A DNA stretch of 64,000 nt from Macrocystis pyrifera (Eukaryota; Sar; Phaeophyceae; Laminariales; Laminariaceae), in contig JASSKH010000029.1 in assembly GCA_031763025.1 (NCBI GenBank), positions 6,926,763 through 6,990,762 on the forward strand, read 5' to 3'. Positions 1-19,139 of this stretch are shown here, piece by piece; the first letter of the stretch is position 1; the number at the start of each line of letters is the position of its first letter. The notes below the pieces were generated by a model. That model worked only from the letters and a program-made list of their open reading frames with translations, searched no databases and was not told the origin of the DNA. The translations under genes and the position numbers were made by a program.

Positions 1-573
1 AATAGTTATAGTTGTTGACACTCAACTTCGCAAGCCGCGTAATACGTTTGTTCTACACTTTGTTTATATTGTGGGGGTTGTGCACAATTAATGATGTATT
101 TATATAGGAATCATCATTGAGATACTGAAGTTTACAAGTTGTATGATACCATGCACCTGGTAAGCCGTTCGCGCGTATTTCTTTTTACTATTGATACTCC
201 AATCGCGAGGGACACGGGCTGTATGACCTCATGAAGTGCCTAGGTCGGTGTCCCCCTTGGGCGATAGTGCAGAAGGTCAACAGAACGAGTTTACAAAGGC
301 GGCCATCAACCGGTCAGCCTATCTCTCTATTATTATTTTATGTAATACCTGGTAATTGCGTTTCTCGTCTTCGTTCTCGGTTTCCCAGCGGTTCCTTGTT
401 TTCGACGGTTTCATTTTATGTCTCGTTTTGATTGGCCGAACGGTCGGTATCAAATCAAACGAACGGTCGGTAATGCATGCCAATCTGGCGTCTCCCAAAA
501 AAACAAAAAAAAAAACTAAAGTTTGCCGAAAAGTGTGGGTCCATCAGGCATCCCGTCCTCGCAGATTTAGTAG

Positions 574-837
574 TGTAGACTCCCTCTGCTGCCCGTCCTC
601 TTCTTGCTGACGTCCCTGGCTGGGAAGATCCTCCGAAAGGTAAGTGCTGCGACCCATCCTCACCCCTACTTTGGGTGCAATTGGTGACTACCTCCTTATC
701 TGAAATGTATGGATAGATACGTTTTCTCCTCTCTTTTTCTACGCGCGCAGCAAGCAAGCGTTGGCGATCCAGACAACATAGAGAGGCCCGCTGGAGCAGC
801 AACAACAGCAGCAACAGCAACAGCGGCAACAAAAGCG
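574..837 (+). CDS. Unrecognised gene, two internal exons (partial)
   Basis: Two exons fit on the plus strand. The first (574 or 579 to 639) reads LPLLPVLFLLTSLAGKILRK and stops exactly at a consensus AAG/GTAAGT donor. The second begins at 751 after a pyrimidine-rich acceptor ending CGCGCAG and reads QASVGDPDNIERPAGAATT, followed by an Ala/Thr-rich stretch. Both junctions are phase 0, so the frame continues. A likely donor is GCG/GTGTGC after 837, but the frame stays open to about 1197. The first exon is a hydrophobic helix ending in Lys/Arg, consistent with a membrane segment or signal anchor. No start, stop or family was recognised; the 5' part may lie outside the window. Confidence 0.45.
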
Positions 838-1889
838 GTGTGCACAGCACTCTCTGTCTCTATCGTTCCTGAAGTCGTTCGCAACTCGGCCCGTGCCTCG
901 CTTTCCTTGCGTCTCAATCTGGGCGTGCGCTTTCTACACCACTTTATTCTCGCACGAGTACATAATGTACCATTTTTAGTGTGGTACGTACTTACGGCTG
1001 CTGCTGGTGCTGCACGAATTTCGATTTTCCACCGCGCGATTTTTATTGTTTGGTGTCATATTCATCATCATGCACGCCTTTTCTACGTACAAGCTTGGTA
1101 CGAGTATTCTTTTCAAATTCACCGCGCGCGCATTTTCGAATCGGAGAGATTGTTGGTGTCCCTCGCAACATCGCAGATCATCAGCATCGGCAGCTAATCA
1201 GCAGCAGCAGTAGATCGACAGCCCAATTTAGTACCTGATATGTAGTATCGAGCTTGTACGAGTACTGTATAGTCATACCAAGCAAGCAGAGCGTTATTAT
1301 GCCGCATGCCACCGAGCTGCTTCAAGTGGACTAAATTTCGTATAGGGTTGTGTTTTGATTGATTTGAGCGGCGGCGCCAGGAGCAGCCACAAGCCCAAGC
1401 CCGTGTACAGCAGTAGTGCACAGACTGCAAACTGCAGAGGGACATACATCACTTCACTCTTTTACCCTCAGGGATTCAGGGTTGAGGATGCAATATGCAT
1501 TATTATTCAATTTGCCCAAGGGATGAGGCATCCCAGCACATTCTTGAAACTTGCAACTGCTATAAGCGTACGCTATGCGGTGCAGTAACTCGTACCTGGT
1601 ACATACATACACATCATACATATCATCGCACTCGTATAAAATACATCTCGTATTTGTACCTCTGGCAGATGGCAGGGAACAAACTTGCCATCTGCTGTAC
1701 TCTGTGACCGGTGCCTGGCTGGTACTTGCGTTGCCACGGCTCGATGGCAACAATGCACAGCAGCAGAATGAATGGCCAAGTACCAAGTATTCTTAGTGTC
1801 CGCCATATTTCAAAATTCGGATGTTTAGTCGTCATGCTCGCACGCTCGCAAAAATGTTCCGGCACCCAGCAGCACTTCCACCTTCCGCG

Positions 1890-1975
1890 CCCCCCCCCCC
1901 CCCCCATGGTTACAAATATATACCAGGTACCTGGTATATATATACCTGGTATACCAGGTATACCAGGTATATATC
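1890..1975. repeat. Poly(C) tract and palindromic ACCTGGTAT/ATACCAGGT repeats
   Basis: A run of C is followed by alternating copies of ACCTGGTAT and its complement ATACCAGGT with TATA spacers. The same TACCTGGTA palindrome recurs singly across the window, for example near 8846, 18070, 47578 and 50927. Confidence 0.6.
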
Positions 1976-2506
1976 AAATTTATAATGTTAAAAGTCGTCC
2001 ACTACAACGGCAAAGAGGACGTGATGTTCTAGCGCACAGTTTCCTCCTGTTATAACCAAAACGTCACCGGGTTCAACAAATTTCCAAGTAGTAGGTAATA
2101 ATGTTCTGTCGTGAGGATTTTGTGGATTAAACTTGCGCTTGCAGAAGTATCTTGTGTTGCAGAAGTTCGGGGTGTGTGTGTGTGTGCGTGTGTGTTCTTC
2201 ACATTAAACCGTTCTTCAACTCGTCGACATCCAGCAAGCCCAGTGTCCGTGCTGATTCTTCACCTTAGAAAGGGTACGGGTCATACGAAAGTCTTGCAGA
2301 ACTCTCAGATATATTCCAGGACGGGTACGAATGCCGAACCCAACTTGCAGAAGGTCCCGGATGCGGGTATGAATGAATGTATGGATGCCGTACAGAAACG
2401 ACAGAAGTTCTGGGTGGGTACCATATTAAACTGGTTGATGTTGTACCCGCACCCCGGGTATTGTGGCGGCACGGGCTTTCAGTACTTGCAGAGGTTCCGA
2501 GCACGG

Positions 2507-2631
2507 GTATGAATGTCGTGCGGAACTTATGTCGTAGAATTTTCGGGTACGGGTATGAATGCCGTATCATGAATGTCGTCCAGAACTTCCGTCGTAGGAT
2601 TTTCGGGTACGGGTATGAATGCCGTACCAAA
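2507..2631. repeat. Two-copy ~63-bp tandem repeat
   Basis: Two copies of a unit containing GTCGTAG(A/G)ATTTTCGGG, then TACGGGTATGAATGCCGTA, lie in tandem. Shorter degenerate copies of GGGTATGAATG extend upstream to about 2318. Confidence 0.6.
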
Positions 2632-3259
2632 CACACCGGGTGGGGTTCTGCACATACCTGCCCTACAGCAAGCAGTACATGGCCTTGCCGACTTGCACCA
2701 GGTATGTACATCGTACGTGCATACCGTACATGAGGCTTAAGAGTTGGCTTGCTATATAAACAACGCTCTGGGCGGAAGGAAATACAAGCCAAGGAGAGAT
2801 TTGGTCTTTCATATTTAGTGTCTGAACGCTTCTTATAGTTCCGTCCAGAATGGTACTCTGTAACCCACATCATGCATGGTATGGACGTACGGTTCCCGAC
2901 TGACTGCTGTATGTACCGACTTTTAGGTTATTATTATTATTATTATTTGTTTATTTTTATCCTCCTTGGAGATCTGGGTAAAAAAAGCTTACGCCCATTA
3001 CACTTTCTTGTTTGTGTACCGGTTCTTGTCCATCTGTAGAACACAGATTTAACGTGACACTCCACCAGTGTTCATGTCATGAACTTGCCGGACCTCTTTA
3101 GTCGACCTCCTTTAGGTTCGACCAAGAGGTAGGGATAGCCACCCAGGACTCAACAGCTCATTTTGCTCTGTCTTTTTCCTGGGTAGTGCGAGATTTGCCT
3201 GCCGCCTGTTCATTTTTTTTTATTATTTATACCGGTATTCCCACGTGCCAGTCACATAG

Positions 3260-3368
3260 TATTGCGGGGGGCCGTGGTAAATAGGACCCACGGTACACAT
3301 GAGAAGCTATACATTTCGCTATTTTTACCAACAATATTTGGTCCTATTTACTACGTTCCCCCGTAATA
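3260..3368 (+). mobile_element. TA-flanked MITE, copy 1
   Basis: Begins TATTGCGGGGG and ends CCCCCGTAATA. The terminal inverted repeats extend about 29 bp and are flanked by TA on both sides. The plus orientation is defined as CGGTACACA coming first and TTTGGTCCTATTTACT last. Confidence 0.8.
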
Positions 3369-3639
3369 CAGCCAGTTCGATTGCGGCGGTGCCAACCATT
3401 TATGTGGTGTAAATCGAGTTTATTAGTAGAAGGTGCGGATGATTTCGGGTTTCGTTGTTCGTCCATCTTGCGAAGGAGGAGGACTTGTTGTTTTGTTCCA
3501 CCACAACAATTCTTGTGTGTAAAACGAGGCTCCCGCTATATGCGCAGGAGCGACCTGCACAAAAACTTTGTGCGGGGCTTGTGTCGTCGATTTCAACCTT
3601 GTATGTCGGCCCAGACCAACCCGACCCCAGGCCTCGCCC

Positions 3640-3695
3640 TAACCCTAGCTTCAAGCCTATCCCGAACCCTAACCCGTACCCTAACTCCAAACCTT
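3640..3695. repeat. Interstitial telomere-like CCCTAA tract
   Basis: Degenerate CCCTAAC repeats (CCCTAACCCTAG, CCCGAACCCTAACCCGTACCCTAAC). Other weak tracts lie near 12360-12405 and 52970-53060. They are too short and degenerate to be a telomere. Confidence 0.5.
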
Positions 3696-3829
3696 TGGGG
3701 GGGCTCGAGATCGGCAGGAGCAGTCACGCGGCTCCGCCGCTTGTGTCTGTGGCGTTTTTCCCCCAAAAAACGCCGGGCGGCCGAAAGACCCGCCTTCACC
3801 AATAGTAAGGGTCGTTTTTAACGGCACGT

Positions 3830-4025
3830 ACTTGGCCAAATAAATGGAAATTTGGATTTGCCAATTTAGCAAGTTTTTTGCCAAGATTTTTTATGGATAT
3901 TCCCCAAGCCCTTCGTTGGCAAGTTTATGGAAATTTGGACTTGCCATTTAGATTGGCAAGTTTTTAGCAAAACCTGCAAGGCCAATTTTTTTTTTTTGAA
4001 ACTTGCCAATCTGGCAAGTTTTCAC
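3830..4025. repeat. AT-rich repeat with TTGGCAAGTTT and TTGCCA motifs
   Basis: TGGAAATTTGGA(T/C)TTGCCA occurs twice, and TTGGCAAGTTT recurs in both orientations, including an AACTTGCCAATCTGGCAAGT palindrome near 4001. It can fold back on itself; its class is unknown. Confidence 0.5.
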
Positions 4026-4374
4026 AGTGTCGTTAAAAACTACCAGGTAGGCCTTAAGACCCGCATCCTGCACATAGAGAGGTCGAGTCATAAAACGAGG
4101 CACCGGGCCCAGGAATAAGTCCTAAGTTATGACTTGCTCGCAAAAAGCAACGTAAAAACAGACCAGAATTTTCGAGCTTTGCACTGCACCAATCAAATCA
4201 GGGCTCACCTCCCGGGGATAGGCACTTTTTTTCGTTGTCTATTTGAAGGTTTTGAGGCGTTTCGGTCCCTTTTCGTACACACCTAAATGCTGGTAGAGCA
4301 ACTTTTGCACAACAAGATGTAGGCAGTGTGTTTGGTGTGGAGGCATAGCACGACCGGAAGAACTACACTGCTAC

Positions 4375-4490
4375 TATTGCGAGGGTCCATAGTTAATAGG
4401 ACCTATGGTATGGATAAAAACCTACCAGGTATGTATTTACCTATTTTTACTATCAATATTTGGTCCTATTTACTATGGTCCCCCGTAATA
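4375..4490 (+). mobile_element. TA-flanked MITE, copy 2
   Basis: TATTGCGAGGGTCC at the left and GGTCCCCCGTAATA at the right. It sits inside a duplicated sequence: the CGACCGGAAGAACTACACTGCT flank and the CTGTTGTCCTCTCGAGTGG flank reappear without the element at 4935-5000. Confidence 0.8.
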
Positions 4491-4576
4491 CTACTGCTGT
4501 TGTCCTCTCGAGTGGTTGCGTGATGAGCGGTTGCAGATAGAGCGACTTTTGCACACAAGATATAGGTAAGTGTGGT

Positions 4577-4923
4577 GTTTTTTTTTTTTTTTTTTTTTTT
4601 TCTTTTTTTTCATCATCACTTTTTACTTTCCAGCCCATTCGTAGGAGGTTTTACCCTCGACGATCTTCTGGACAAGCCGTGGTCACAGGTGTCGTCCCTT
4701 CTCCCCCCCGGTACGTGCCTTTAGTTTTTATCGCGCATAGGGTTCAGCATTCCCACTGCTCGTCGATTTTCATCGAATGTACAGCTAACTCACGCTCTCG
4801 CGCTTTCCGCTAATCAATTTTATGCAAGAAAAAGTCCCTATGAGCATGCACTCGGTGAGACTCGAACTCACGAAATTGATCTTGATAGGCTCGCGGACCA
4901 CCTACCAAGCCACCGGGGACGCC
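4577..4923 (-). mobile_element. tRNA-derived SINE, copy 1 (minus strand)
   Basis: Read on the minus strand this is the same element as at 59743-60078. It has a tRNA-like head with box A and box B, then a unique body ending in TGATGATG-like sequence and a poly(A) run, seen here as poly(T) at 4577-4610. Confidence 0.8.
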
Positions 4924-5520
4924 GGTATGGGGAGAACGGACGATCGGAGGAACTATACTGCTGTCACTGCTACTGTTGTCCTCTCGAGTGGTGGCAAGGG
5001 ACGCCCTGCTGCTGTGCCGCAGCGTATGGGTCCACTGCGTCAATGAAATGAGCACGAGCTCGTATGTAGATCCATTATTTGGTACCAGTCTGTCCGTGAA
5101 TGTTAAGTAGCGTTTTGTTGTTCATTTTATTGAACGAGCGGTTATTATTTACACGGACAGCGTGATACGTGGTGCTGCTTTGCGCAGCAAGACACACAGC
5201 AAAGTGCGTGGCGTATGCAAACAATGGCGACAACAGGAACACACCCACTCTATCGGCGGGGTGCGGAAATCACACTGCTGCTGCTTGTGGCAGCAGAATA
5301 TCACACACAAACTTACGGTATAGAGCGTCGGTCGTTAGAAACAAAATACCAACCGCACAGCTCGACGAACAGTAGAGACGGTCCGGGTGGTGGGTGGTGG
5401 TGGTGGTGCAGACAAACAGTGACGACAGCAGGCACGTACGTGCTGCTGTCCTCTCGACTGTCTGTGAGAATTGCACCGCTGCTCAGAACAGCGGAGGAGA
5501 AGTACAGTAGTATTAATAGT

Positions 5521-6200
5521 AGTTTTTTTTTTCTGGCGGTTGTTCGTCGTGGTGGGCATCGTCGGGAGTCGGGATGACATGCTGTACATAGGCCCGTGCC
5601 CCCGGCTCGGTCTACTATCCACCCTCGGTGCTGCATCGTAGGCTCCGATGCGTGCGACCAGCCATAGAGTACACCTCCGACGTGCCACCTCACGCATATG
5701 ATTTTGCCTGCTGGTGCGGATAGACAACAGCAGGGGAGCCGTACTTTTGTCTGGTGGCGGTTAGTTGTTGGTCGTCGTGGTGGGCGTGGTGGGGAGCCGG
5801 GATACGTACATGCATACATGCGCCCGCACCCCAATGCCTATCTACCCTCGTTGATGCATAGTAGGCTCCCATACTTGCAAGTACAGTAGTCGAGAGTACA
5901 CCGCGGATGTGCCACCTCACGCGCTGGTTTTGCCTGTTGCTGCTGCTGGGCAATAGCAGAGGAGGAAGGAGCAGTTTTTCTGGTGGCGGATGTTGGTCGT
6001 CGTGGTGGGTGTGGTCGGGAGTCGGGATACATACATGCGCCCGCACCCCAAGCTCTGCCTGTCCATCCTCGGTGATGCATCGCAGGCTCCGATACATACA
6101 ACACGCCGGATGTGCCACCCCACGCGCATGATTTTGCCTGCTGCTGCTGCTGCTGCTGCTGGGCGGCAGGGTTGCAGCGGTGTGTAACAGCCTGCTTGTG
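5521..6200. repeat. Three-copy tandem repeat, about 226 bp per unit
   Basis: Each unit has a TTTCTGGTGGCGG-like start, GTCGTCGTGGTGGGC, GGAGTCGGGAT, CGCCCGCACCCCA, TGATGCAT(A/C)GTAGGCTCC and GTGCCACCTCACGC. The GGTGGGC landmark falls at 5551, 5779 and 6004. CTG-rich stretches separate the units. Long open frames here run through both strands and look accidental. Confidence 0.75.
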
Positions 6201-6319
6201 GTACTCGTAGCACACTCGGGACGATGCTTATGCTCAGCAGCAGTTGTAACGACACTTGTCGGCCAATCACGGCCGTTGTGTAACTCGTGATGCAACTCAC
6301 AGCTCTGATTTGTAAACGA

Positions 6320-8490
6320 AGCCAGATGTCTGGTAGGTATAAAAGAGTCAACACCCCGGATAGGTACTTGTCTACGTTTTGGGGCCTAGCGGGGGGGGTG
6401 GGCACGTCCTAATGTAGTGCTAACACTGGAGGAGCAATCACGGCAACGCGGTAACACAGCGTTAACTGGGAACCCTCAAACGTGCTCACGCCGTGGAACG
6501 TTATGTTTTCTTTTCGATCTCGTCCAGCTCTGGTTCAGTAGCATTGTGTTACGCCTTGGTTCGCCCTTGTACAATGTAACATATGATATTGTTTGGGTTT
6601 GACCATATACGTACGGTATCACTCTGACATGCCGAGATCGATGTCCGCAGATATACTACTAGTAACATGACAACATACTGAATTTTTTTTTTTCGCGGTG
6701 TTACAGACAACGTTAACATTTTGGCCAGCACTTTTCAACACCTAAAACGGTGTTACAAACACTAACATATTGTAACATAGCGGCCAGAATTGCTCAACAC
6801 GATCAAACGTTTTTCGGACAAACCGTCTGACTCCTTCCTCCCTTGGGGTAGAGGCTGACGTAAGTTCTGCCTTACGTTAGCAACATTACAGTCGTAGCCG
6901 GCCGATACGTGACGTTCCGTCAGGATGTTGGCCTCAATGCGGAGGTGTCTGCAACATTGTGTTAGGGCGTTTCTGCTGTCTGCAAAATATCTGATTTTGA
7001 CATTTCGTTACCGTGTCAACATAATGATGAATCCGGGACTAATATCATGTCACGGAATTACCGTTGGGACCGAAGTCGTTCCAACTTAATGTTGCGACGC
7101 TACCCTCTGTGCCTTCCCGGGATCTAAAATGTGCTACCTGTGTTGGTGCTAAAGCGGCGTCGCGGAGTAACATCGAGGCCCTATGCCAGTGATGGTCAGT
7201 GCTGGGGTGCTGTGCTTGTCAAGACTCTAGGTTGGCTCGGCCGGCGTGGATGCTGAGCTTGGGAAGGCTCTAGGTTGACTCGGGATGACTCGGGATGCTG
7301 TGGCTGGGAAAGACTCGAAAGCTGATTAGGCCGCGTAAAACATACCCCTAGCCAATCAGAGTGCCTAATTAGCTACCCCAGGAAGATCTACTATTAATGT
7401 CAAGGTTTGTCCACTACTGGTAACATGATGTAACCGTGTCATCCTATTACGCCGAGATCCCAGTAGGGGATACGTACGAAGATATCCCCGGTAGAGAAGG
7501 ATAACATAGCATCCCTGGTAAAAAACACCTCCATGGTTTTAAACCGACAATACAGGGGAAATTTAGCAGGGATCCCCGAAGAAAAAAGCCTTAAAAAATG
7601 GAAACCCGGCTAGTACGTTATCCGTCTCCAACGTAGTCTGCATATATACTCGCACGTACGAGCTAACACAGCAGTAACATATTGCTGCTGTTGGATAGGA
7701 GATGTACGTTAGCTTGTGTTACTACATAAATTGCATACCAATACGATTTAAAGCGTTAACGTGATAGTGTTTTATCGATAATGGACGTCATCTACCTATA
7801 ATATGGTGTCTTACTACGATGTGCAAGTAGCATTTCGGCTAACATCTTAACTTTGCTGCTCGCAATGAGCCACAGACTATAACAGAGTAACACAATACTG
7901 TTGCCAATACGAAATCTAGCGATCAAATCACACGATAGCATTGTGTTTAGCAATCTCCCGCCAATATCGCAACGCACGATCATAACACTATGTTATCACA
8001 ATATTTAGAAATCAGGTAACGTGCAAGTAACGTGATGTCCACAACAAACCCGCTGAACCGTAACAATGATGTGCAACGTTAAGCGTTACGTTATCCGAGG
8101 TGTTGTAATAATTACAGTTTCCTCCGGCGGCGCCTTCCATCAGCGGGACCCACCTTCCGGAGGCGCCTCTGGCAGGCCCTCCTGGAAAACTTTTTTAGGG
8201 TCGCTTCGCTCGCCTGACTTTGGTCGACTACCTGGTGGTTTTCAGTTGGATAGTGTCCCCGTTCTATACCCCAACTATTGTAGTAAGTAGCCACGAATCC
8301 AGCCAACCTACAGCCCCTGCACACAGGTGATGAACATAACTTCCCTAAACCTACTAGCTGACGCGGTGAAGCCCGATCAACTCAGGCATCGATGGTGGGG
8401 TGGGGTGGGGTGGGTGCGGGGTGGGTGCCACCCTCAATGCGGGTGGATTGCCACCCCGTCTCAATGATGACGGCATGCATGCGAATCAAA
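6320..8490. other. No gene seen; low-complexity intergenic DNA
   Basis: Many GTAACA/TGTTAC words and one ~50-bp degenerate tandem repeat at about 7195-7325 (GACTCTAGGTTG(G/A)CTCGG units). No exon with coding character was found. A (GGGGT)n run lies at 8395-8425. Confidence 0.4.
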
Positions 8491-8498
8491 CACTACGT

Positions 8499-8824
8499 GC
8501 GTCCCCGGTGGCTTGGTAGTTGGTCCGCGAGCCTATCAAGATCAATTTCGTGAGTTCGAGTCTCACCGAGTGCATGCTCGTAGGGACTTTTTCTTGCGTA
8601 AAATTGATTAGCGGGAAGCGCGAGAGCGTGAGTTAGCTGTACATTCGATGAAAATCGACGAGCAGTGGGAATGCTGAACCCTATGCGCGATAAAAACTAA
8701 AGGCACATACCGGGGGGGAGAAGGGACGACACCTGTGACCACGGCTTGTCCAGAAGGTCGTCGAGGGTAAAACCTCCTACGAGTGGCTGGAAAGCAAAAG
8801 TGATGATGAAAAAAAAAAAAAAAA
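8499..8824 (+). mobile_element. tRNA-derived SINE, copy 2
   Basis: Begins GCGTCCCCGGTGGCTTGGTA (box A region). A T-arm-like GTGAG-TTCGAGT-CTCAC (box B) follows at about 8550-8567. The shared body ends GTGATGATG and then poly(A) at about 8808-8824. Confidence 0.8.
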
Positions 8825-9149
8825 TGAATACAATACGATAGCATACCTGGTACTTATTCTGGAGACCGCGGTTTTTCCGCTTGAAAATCACCGCCCCCTC
8901 CAGTAAAAACAGTATATGCTCGTTTCGAAAAAAGATATTGACGCGGTCTCGTGTCATTCATTGTGTAGGAGTAGTGCAGCAGTGGTGTGCATACCCATTT
9001 TGAGACCACCCCAGCCAAAGGCTAGAAACGTGTTGTTTTCTCTGATATGGTCGTAGCTTTCAGCACTGAAAACATGATCCCGTACTAATTCCAAGCAGCT
9101 TTTCATCATGTCAGCCTGATTTACCTGCTGTCTTATCGGTACTATGGCC

Positions 9150-9247
9150 TTAACCCTTTTCGTACCGCAGTCCCGTTTTGGGGACAAATCACTTGGAATT
9201 AGACTGGTTTGTCCCCAACATCGGGACTGCGGTACTAAAGGGGTTAA
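9150..9247. mobile_element. TTAA-flanked piggyBac-like MITE, copy 1
   Basis: TTAACCCTTTTCGTACCGCA at the left; TGCGGTACTAAAGGGGTTAA at the right. It has near-perfect terminal inverted repeats, a TTAA target duplication and a GTCCCGTTTTGGGGACAAA inner arm. Confidence 0.8.
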
Positions 9248-9339
9248 ACCGGATGGTCGTAGAATGGGTACACCTCAGCAGTAGCATATTTTGATGCAAA
9301 TGGGTGGAAATAGAGGCCTAGGGGCTTACGCCGTGGCGG

Positions 9340-9655
9340 GGGAGACACTCATGTCATGCGTGGCCGTAATCGTATGACCATAGACCCTCGCATCCCTACA
9401 ATGCCGGGACGGAGCACGTCGGGTTTTCACCGATAAGGCAGACATTGCTTGTACTCATGTCATGCATGGCCGTAGTCGTATGACCATAGACCTTCGCATC
9501 CCATACAATGCCGGGACGGAGCACGTCGGGTTCCACCGACTGGGCGGGCATTGCTTGCACCAAGCTTTGCGAAGCGAAACGTGAGGTGTTGACGAGTCGC
9601 ATGAAGGGTGAGCTGCATCCTACTATACCCGCTGGTGAGACGGGCTTAATGAATT
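9340..9655 (-). mobile_element. Poly(C)-tailed retroelement, CATGCATGGCC type, head-to-tail pair
   Basis: In minus-strand sense the element runs from AAGCCCGTCTCACCAGCGGG to GCATGACATGAG and then a C-rich tail (plus-strand GGCGGGGG before 9345). A second, shorter copy is fused at 9345-9450. It shares its terminal ~75 nt with the LINE at 36388-37800. Confidence 0.65.
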
Positions 9656-10373
9656 GATTTGTTACTCTGGTGTGGCCACTTCCAGAGAGGGGGAGGGGGC
9701 ATGGAATGCCAACGCTTTGCTGACGATAAGACGACAACATCCTCGTACATACCGTACCCGTGGTCCTGTACGTACACGAGTACCCCTTGCGTCTTGCTTC
9801 CGGTGCTTTGATCAGTTGGCTGTTGGCGTATAGTATGTATCCACACACACACACATGTTTATGGTTGAGTCGTACCACAGCGAGAGCTACTGCTGTAGCT
9901 GTGCAATATTCGTGCATGTCCGTACACATGATTATTACACGTACGTAACGGGGCCCACCTTGCGACTACAGACTACTGGTGTATGATGTGTATTAAACCC
10001 ACTTTTAGTACGAGCTGTATTAGCGTCAATCGCTGCGAAATATGTCCCACACAAATTCCATGCAGCCTGCCGCCAAAACCGATTATATCAGTTCTATAAT
10101 TTTCGCTAACGTCGGAATGATGTACCGTGCATATTTCAGGGCATGAGATATATTTCCTAAACATAGGATCGGCTACTCTGCTTACTAGCGTAACAAGGTA
10201 CTATAGCATCTCCGCAGCGTAATTTTGTGACCACAGAGCTTGTATCTCTCTAGGATTGAAGAATCCGCACGGGCTCTGGTTGTGCTGGATGTCGACGGGT
10301 AGAATGAAACGGTTTGGTGTGAAGAACACGCATACAACTGGCCGTAGATCATGTTGCGAGGTGGGACCTGTGT

Positions 10374-10512
10374 GATGATCTCCATGTTGTACGGTAGGGC
10401 ATGCTTGGTGGGTTGGATCTGTACTGTACAGATCGTTCACAACATCTCCTAGCGGCAGGTTAGGACATTGATCTGCAGTCGACAGATAAGATGGATCGTC
10501 ATCTGTTCGGCG
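10374..10512. repeat. GATC-rich dispersed repeat, copy 1
   Basis: Contains GGTTGGATCTGTACTGTACA, GCGGCAGGTTAGGA and GATAAGATGGATCGTCATCT. The same ordered words occur near 11.6, 31.4, 38.2, 54.2, 55.0, 55.8 and 57.0 kb. Confidence 0.55.
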
Positions 10513-10656
10513 TGTTAAATGGTAGGACGCCGGAGGCCAAAAAGCACGAAATAGTGAAAAGGGCTCACACATCGATACCCATCGATCCCCCTACCGACCG
10601 ACTGACCCGCCTCTGATGTTAGCAGGACCGACCGACAACTCGACCGACGGACCAAT

Positions 10657-17638
<6,982 letters not shown>

Positions 17639-18379
17639 TAGGGCGCCATGGTAAGAAATGCGAGTGCTGGTGCAGGCTGGAGTTCTTATCTCTGGGTACA
17701 GGATACAGGACACCTACTAGAAAGAAACAGGAATGCTGGCGAAGAGTAAACATGAAAGAATAAGAAATTATTGCCTGCGTACACACGACACCAAGTAGCT
17801 GGCATGCAGCCGGGGTAGGACGCAGGAGTGCTGGCTTGAGCTTGCGATGGATTTTCTCATTCTGGGAAACGGGTGGCGGTATACGTTGCTTCAGGTATAA
17901 GGATATCTACGTGCGGTAGATCTCAGCCAACCGTTTTCTTGTGTAGCGCTCGTTCTCGCAGGTAGCTGTCCTGCACTGTGTGTAGCAGCGACTAAGCGAC
18001 AAATACCACGATCACGAGGAGGAACATTGATGTTGTTGTACGGTGGTGGTGGTGGTGGTGGTGGTGGTTCTACCTGGTATATAGGAGATCGCCGTTCGAC
18101 CCCTTTTTGAGTGGCAGCCCTTCAACACTAAAACCGGTATAAAAAATGGCCAATAGAGGTCTTGGCGCGCCCGAAAAGACAGGTCTCCTGTGGTATGATT
18201 TTCGCCTTTGGCCGGAAATATAATATCCGTTTTATCTTTATATCAGAGTGAAAACGATGCTTATATTGCCGGTCAGACTTGTAGCATCTTTGATGGTGGT
18301 GGTGGTGGTGGTGGTGGGGCGGTGGTGGGAGAAGGGTGGAGGCGGTGGTAGAGCGGGGGAGGGGGGGGGGGGGGGGGGG

Positions 18380-18490
18380 TTGTGTACTCATGTCATGCAT
18401 GGCCATAGTCGTATGACCATATAGACCATTCGCTATCCCTACTACGCCGGGACGGAGCACATTGGGTTTTCACCGACCAGGCAGACAAGG
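18380..18490 (-). mobile_element. Poly(C)-tailed retroelement fragment, CATGCATGGCC type
   Basis: About 20 G, then TTGTGTACTCATGTCATGCA and GGGACGGAGCACATTGGG. The sense strand is minus. A further scrap (GTACTCATGCCTTGCATGGC) lies at 18842-18880. Confidence 0.65.
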
Positions 18491-19139
18491 GGAGGGGTGA
18501 CGCTTGCTTCGCAAGGAGCTACATAGCTGGCGGGCAGGCAGGGAAGGGGGGAGAGGAGGAGCAGGAGGAGGAACGCGCTGCCTGAAGAAGTGGCATGAGA
18601 CGGACAAGAAGCAGTACCGATTGTTATGGACGACGCTCCGCGTGGGGCACTAAGAATAGGGTGTAGTGGTGGTGGTAGTCGTGGTGGTGGCGGGGAAGGA
18701 GGACGGGGGAAGCAACACACCGATGGTCAGGATGAAGACTTGCCAGCAGCGGGCACGGTTGTACCGGGCGCGGCCAATAGACCCCGTGCTCGCTCGCTCT
18801 CTTTCTCTCCCAATCGCGTGTGGCCAACGGGGGGGAGGGGATGTACTCATGCCTTGCATGGCAGTAGTCGTATGACCAGGGGTAGGGGCGGTGGTGGCGG
18901 GGAAAGGGGATGGAGAAAGAAAAAAAGTTGACGCTCAGAATGAGGAGATGCGAGGGGCGGTGGCGGCTGTACCGGGCGCGGCGAGCAGAATCCGCTCCCT
19001 CTGTCTCGCTCACGCGTAACCACCGGGAGGAAGGCGCGTGCGCTGCTGCTGATCTTCCTGTTAGGGCAGACGAGCATTCCAAGAGGCGTTCCATGCGGAC
19101 AGGGGCGAGGGGATAAGGGGAGGAGGGGAGGGGGGATGG

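Larger units (their letters stand above)
1200..3259. other. No gene seen; microsatellites and small tandem repeats
   Basis: No exon with matching splice sites was found. The stretch holds a poly(C) run at 1890-1905, palindromic CCTGGTAT repeats, a tandem repeat near 2.5 kb and an ATT microsatellite near 2930-2950. Confidence 0.4.

Noticed and set aside
3260..3368. MITE copies as CRISPR-like or promoter repeats
   Set aside because: They are dispersed, lack regular spacing, carry terminal inverted repeats and TA duplications, and occur in both orientations.
18550..18655. Terminal exon reading KKWHETDKKQYRLLWTTLRV
   Set aside because: The frame looks coding, but there is no pyrimidine tract or matching phase upstream. 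It resembles the duplicated segment downstream.
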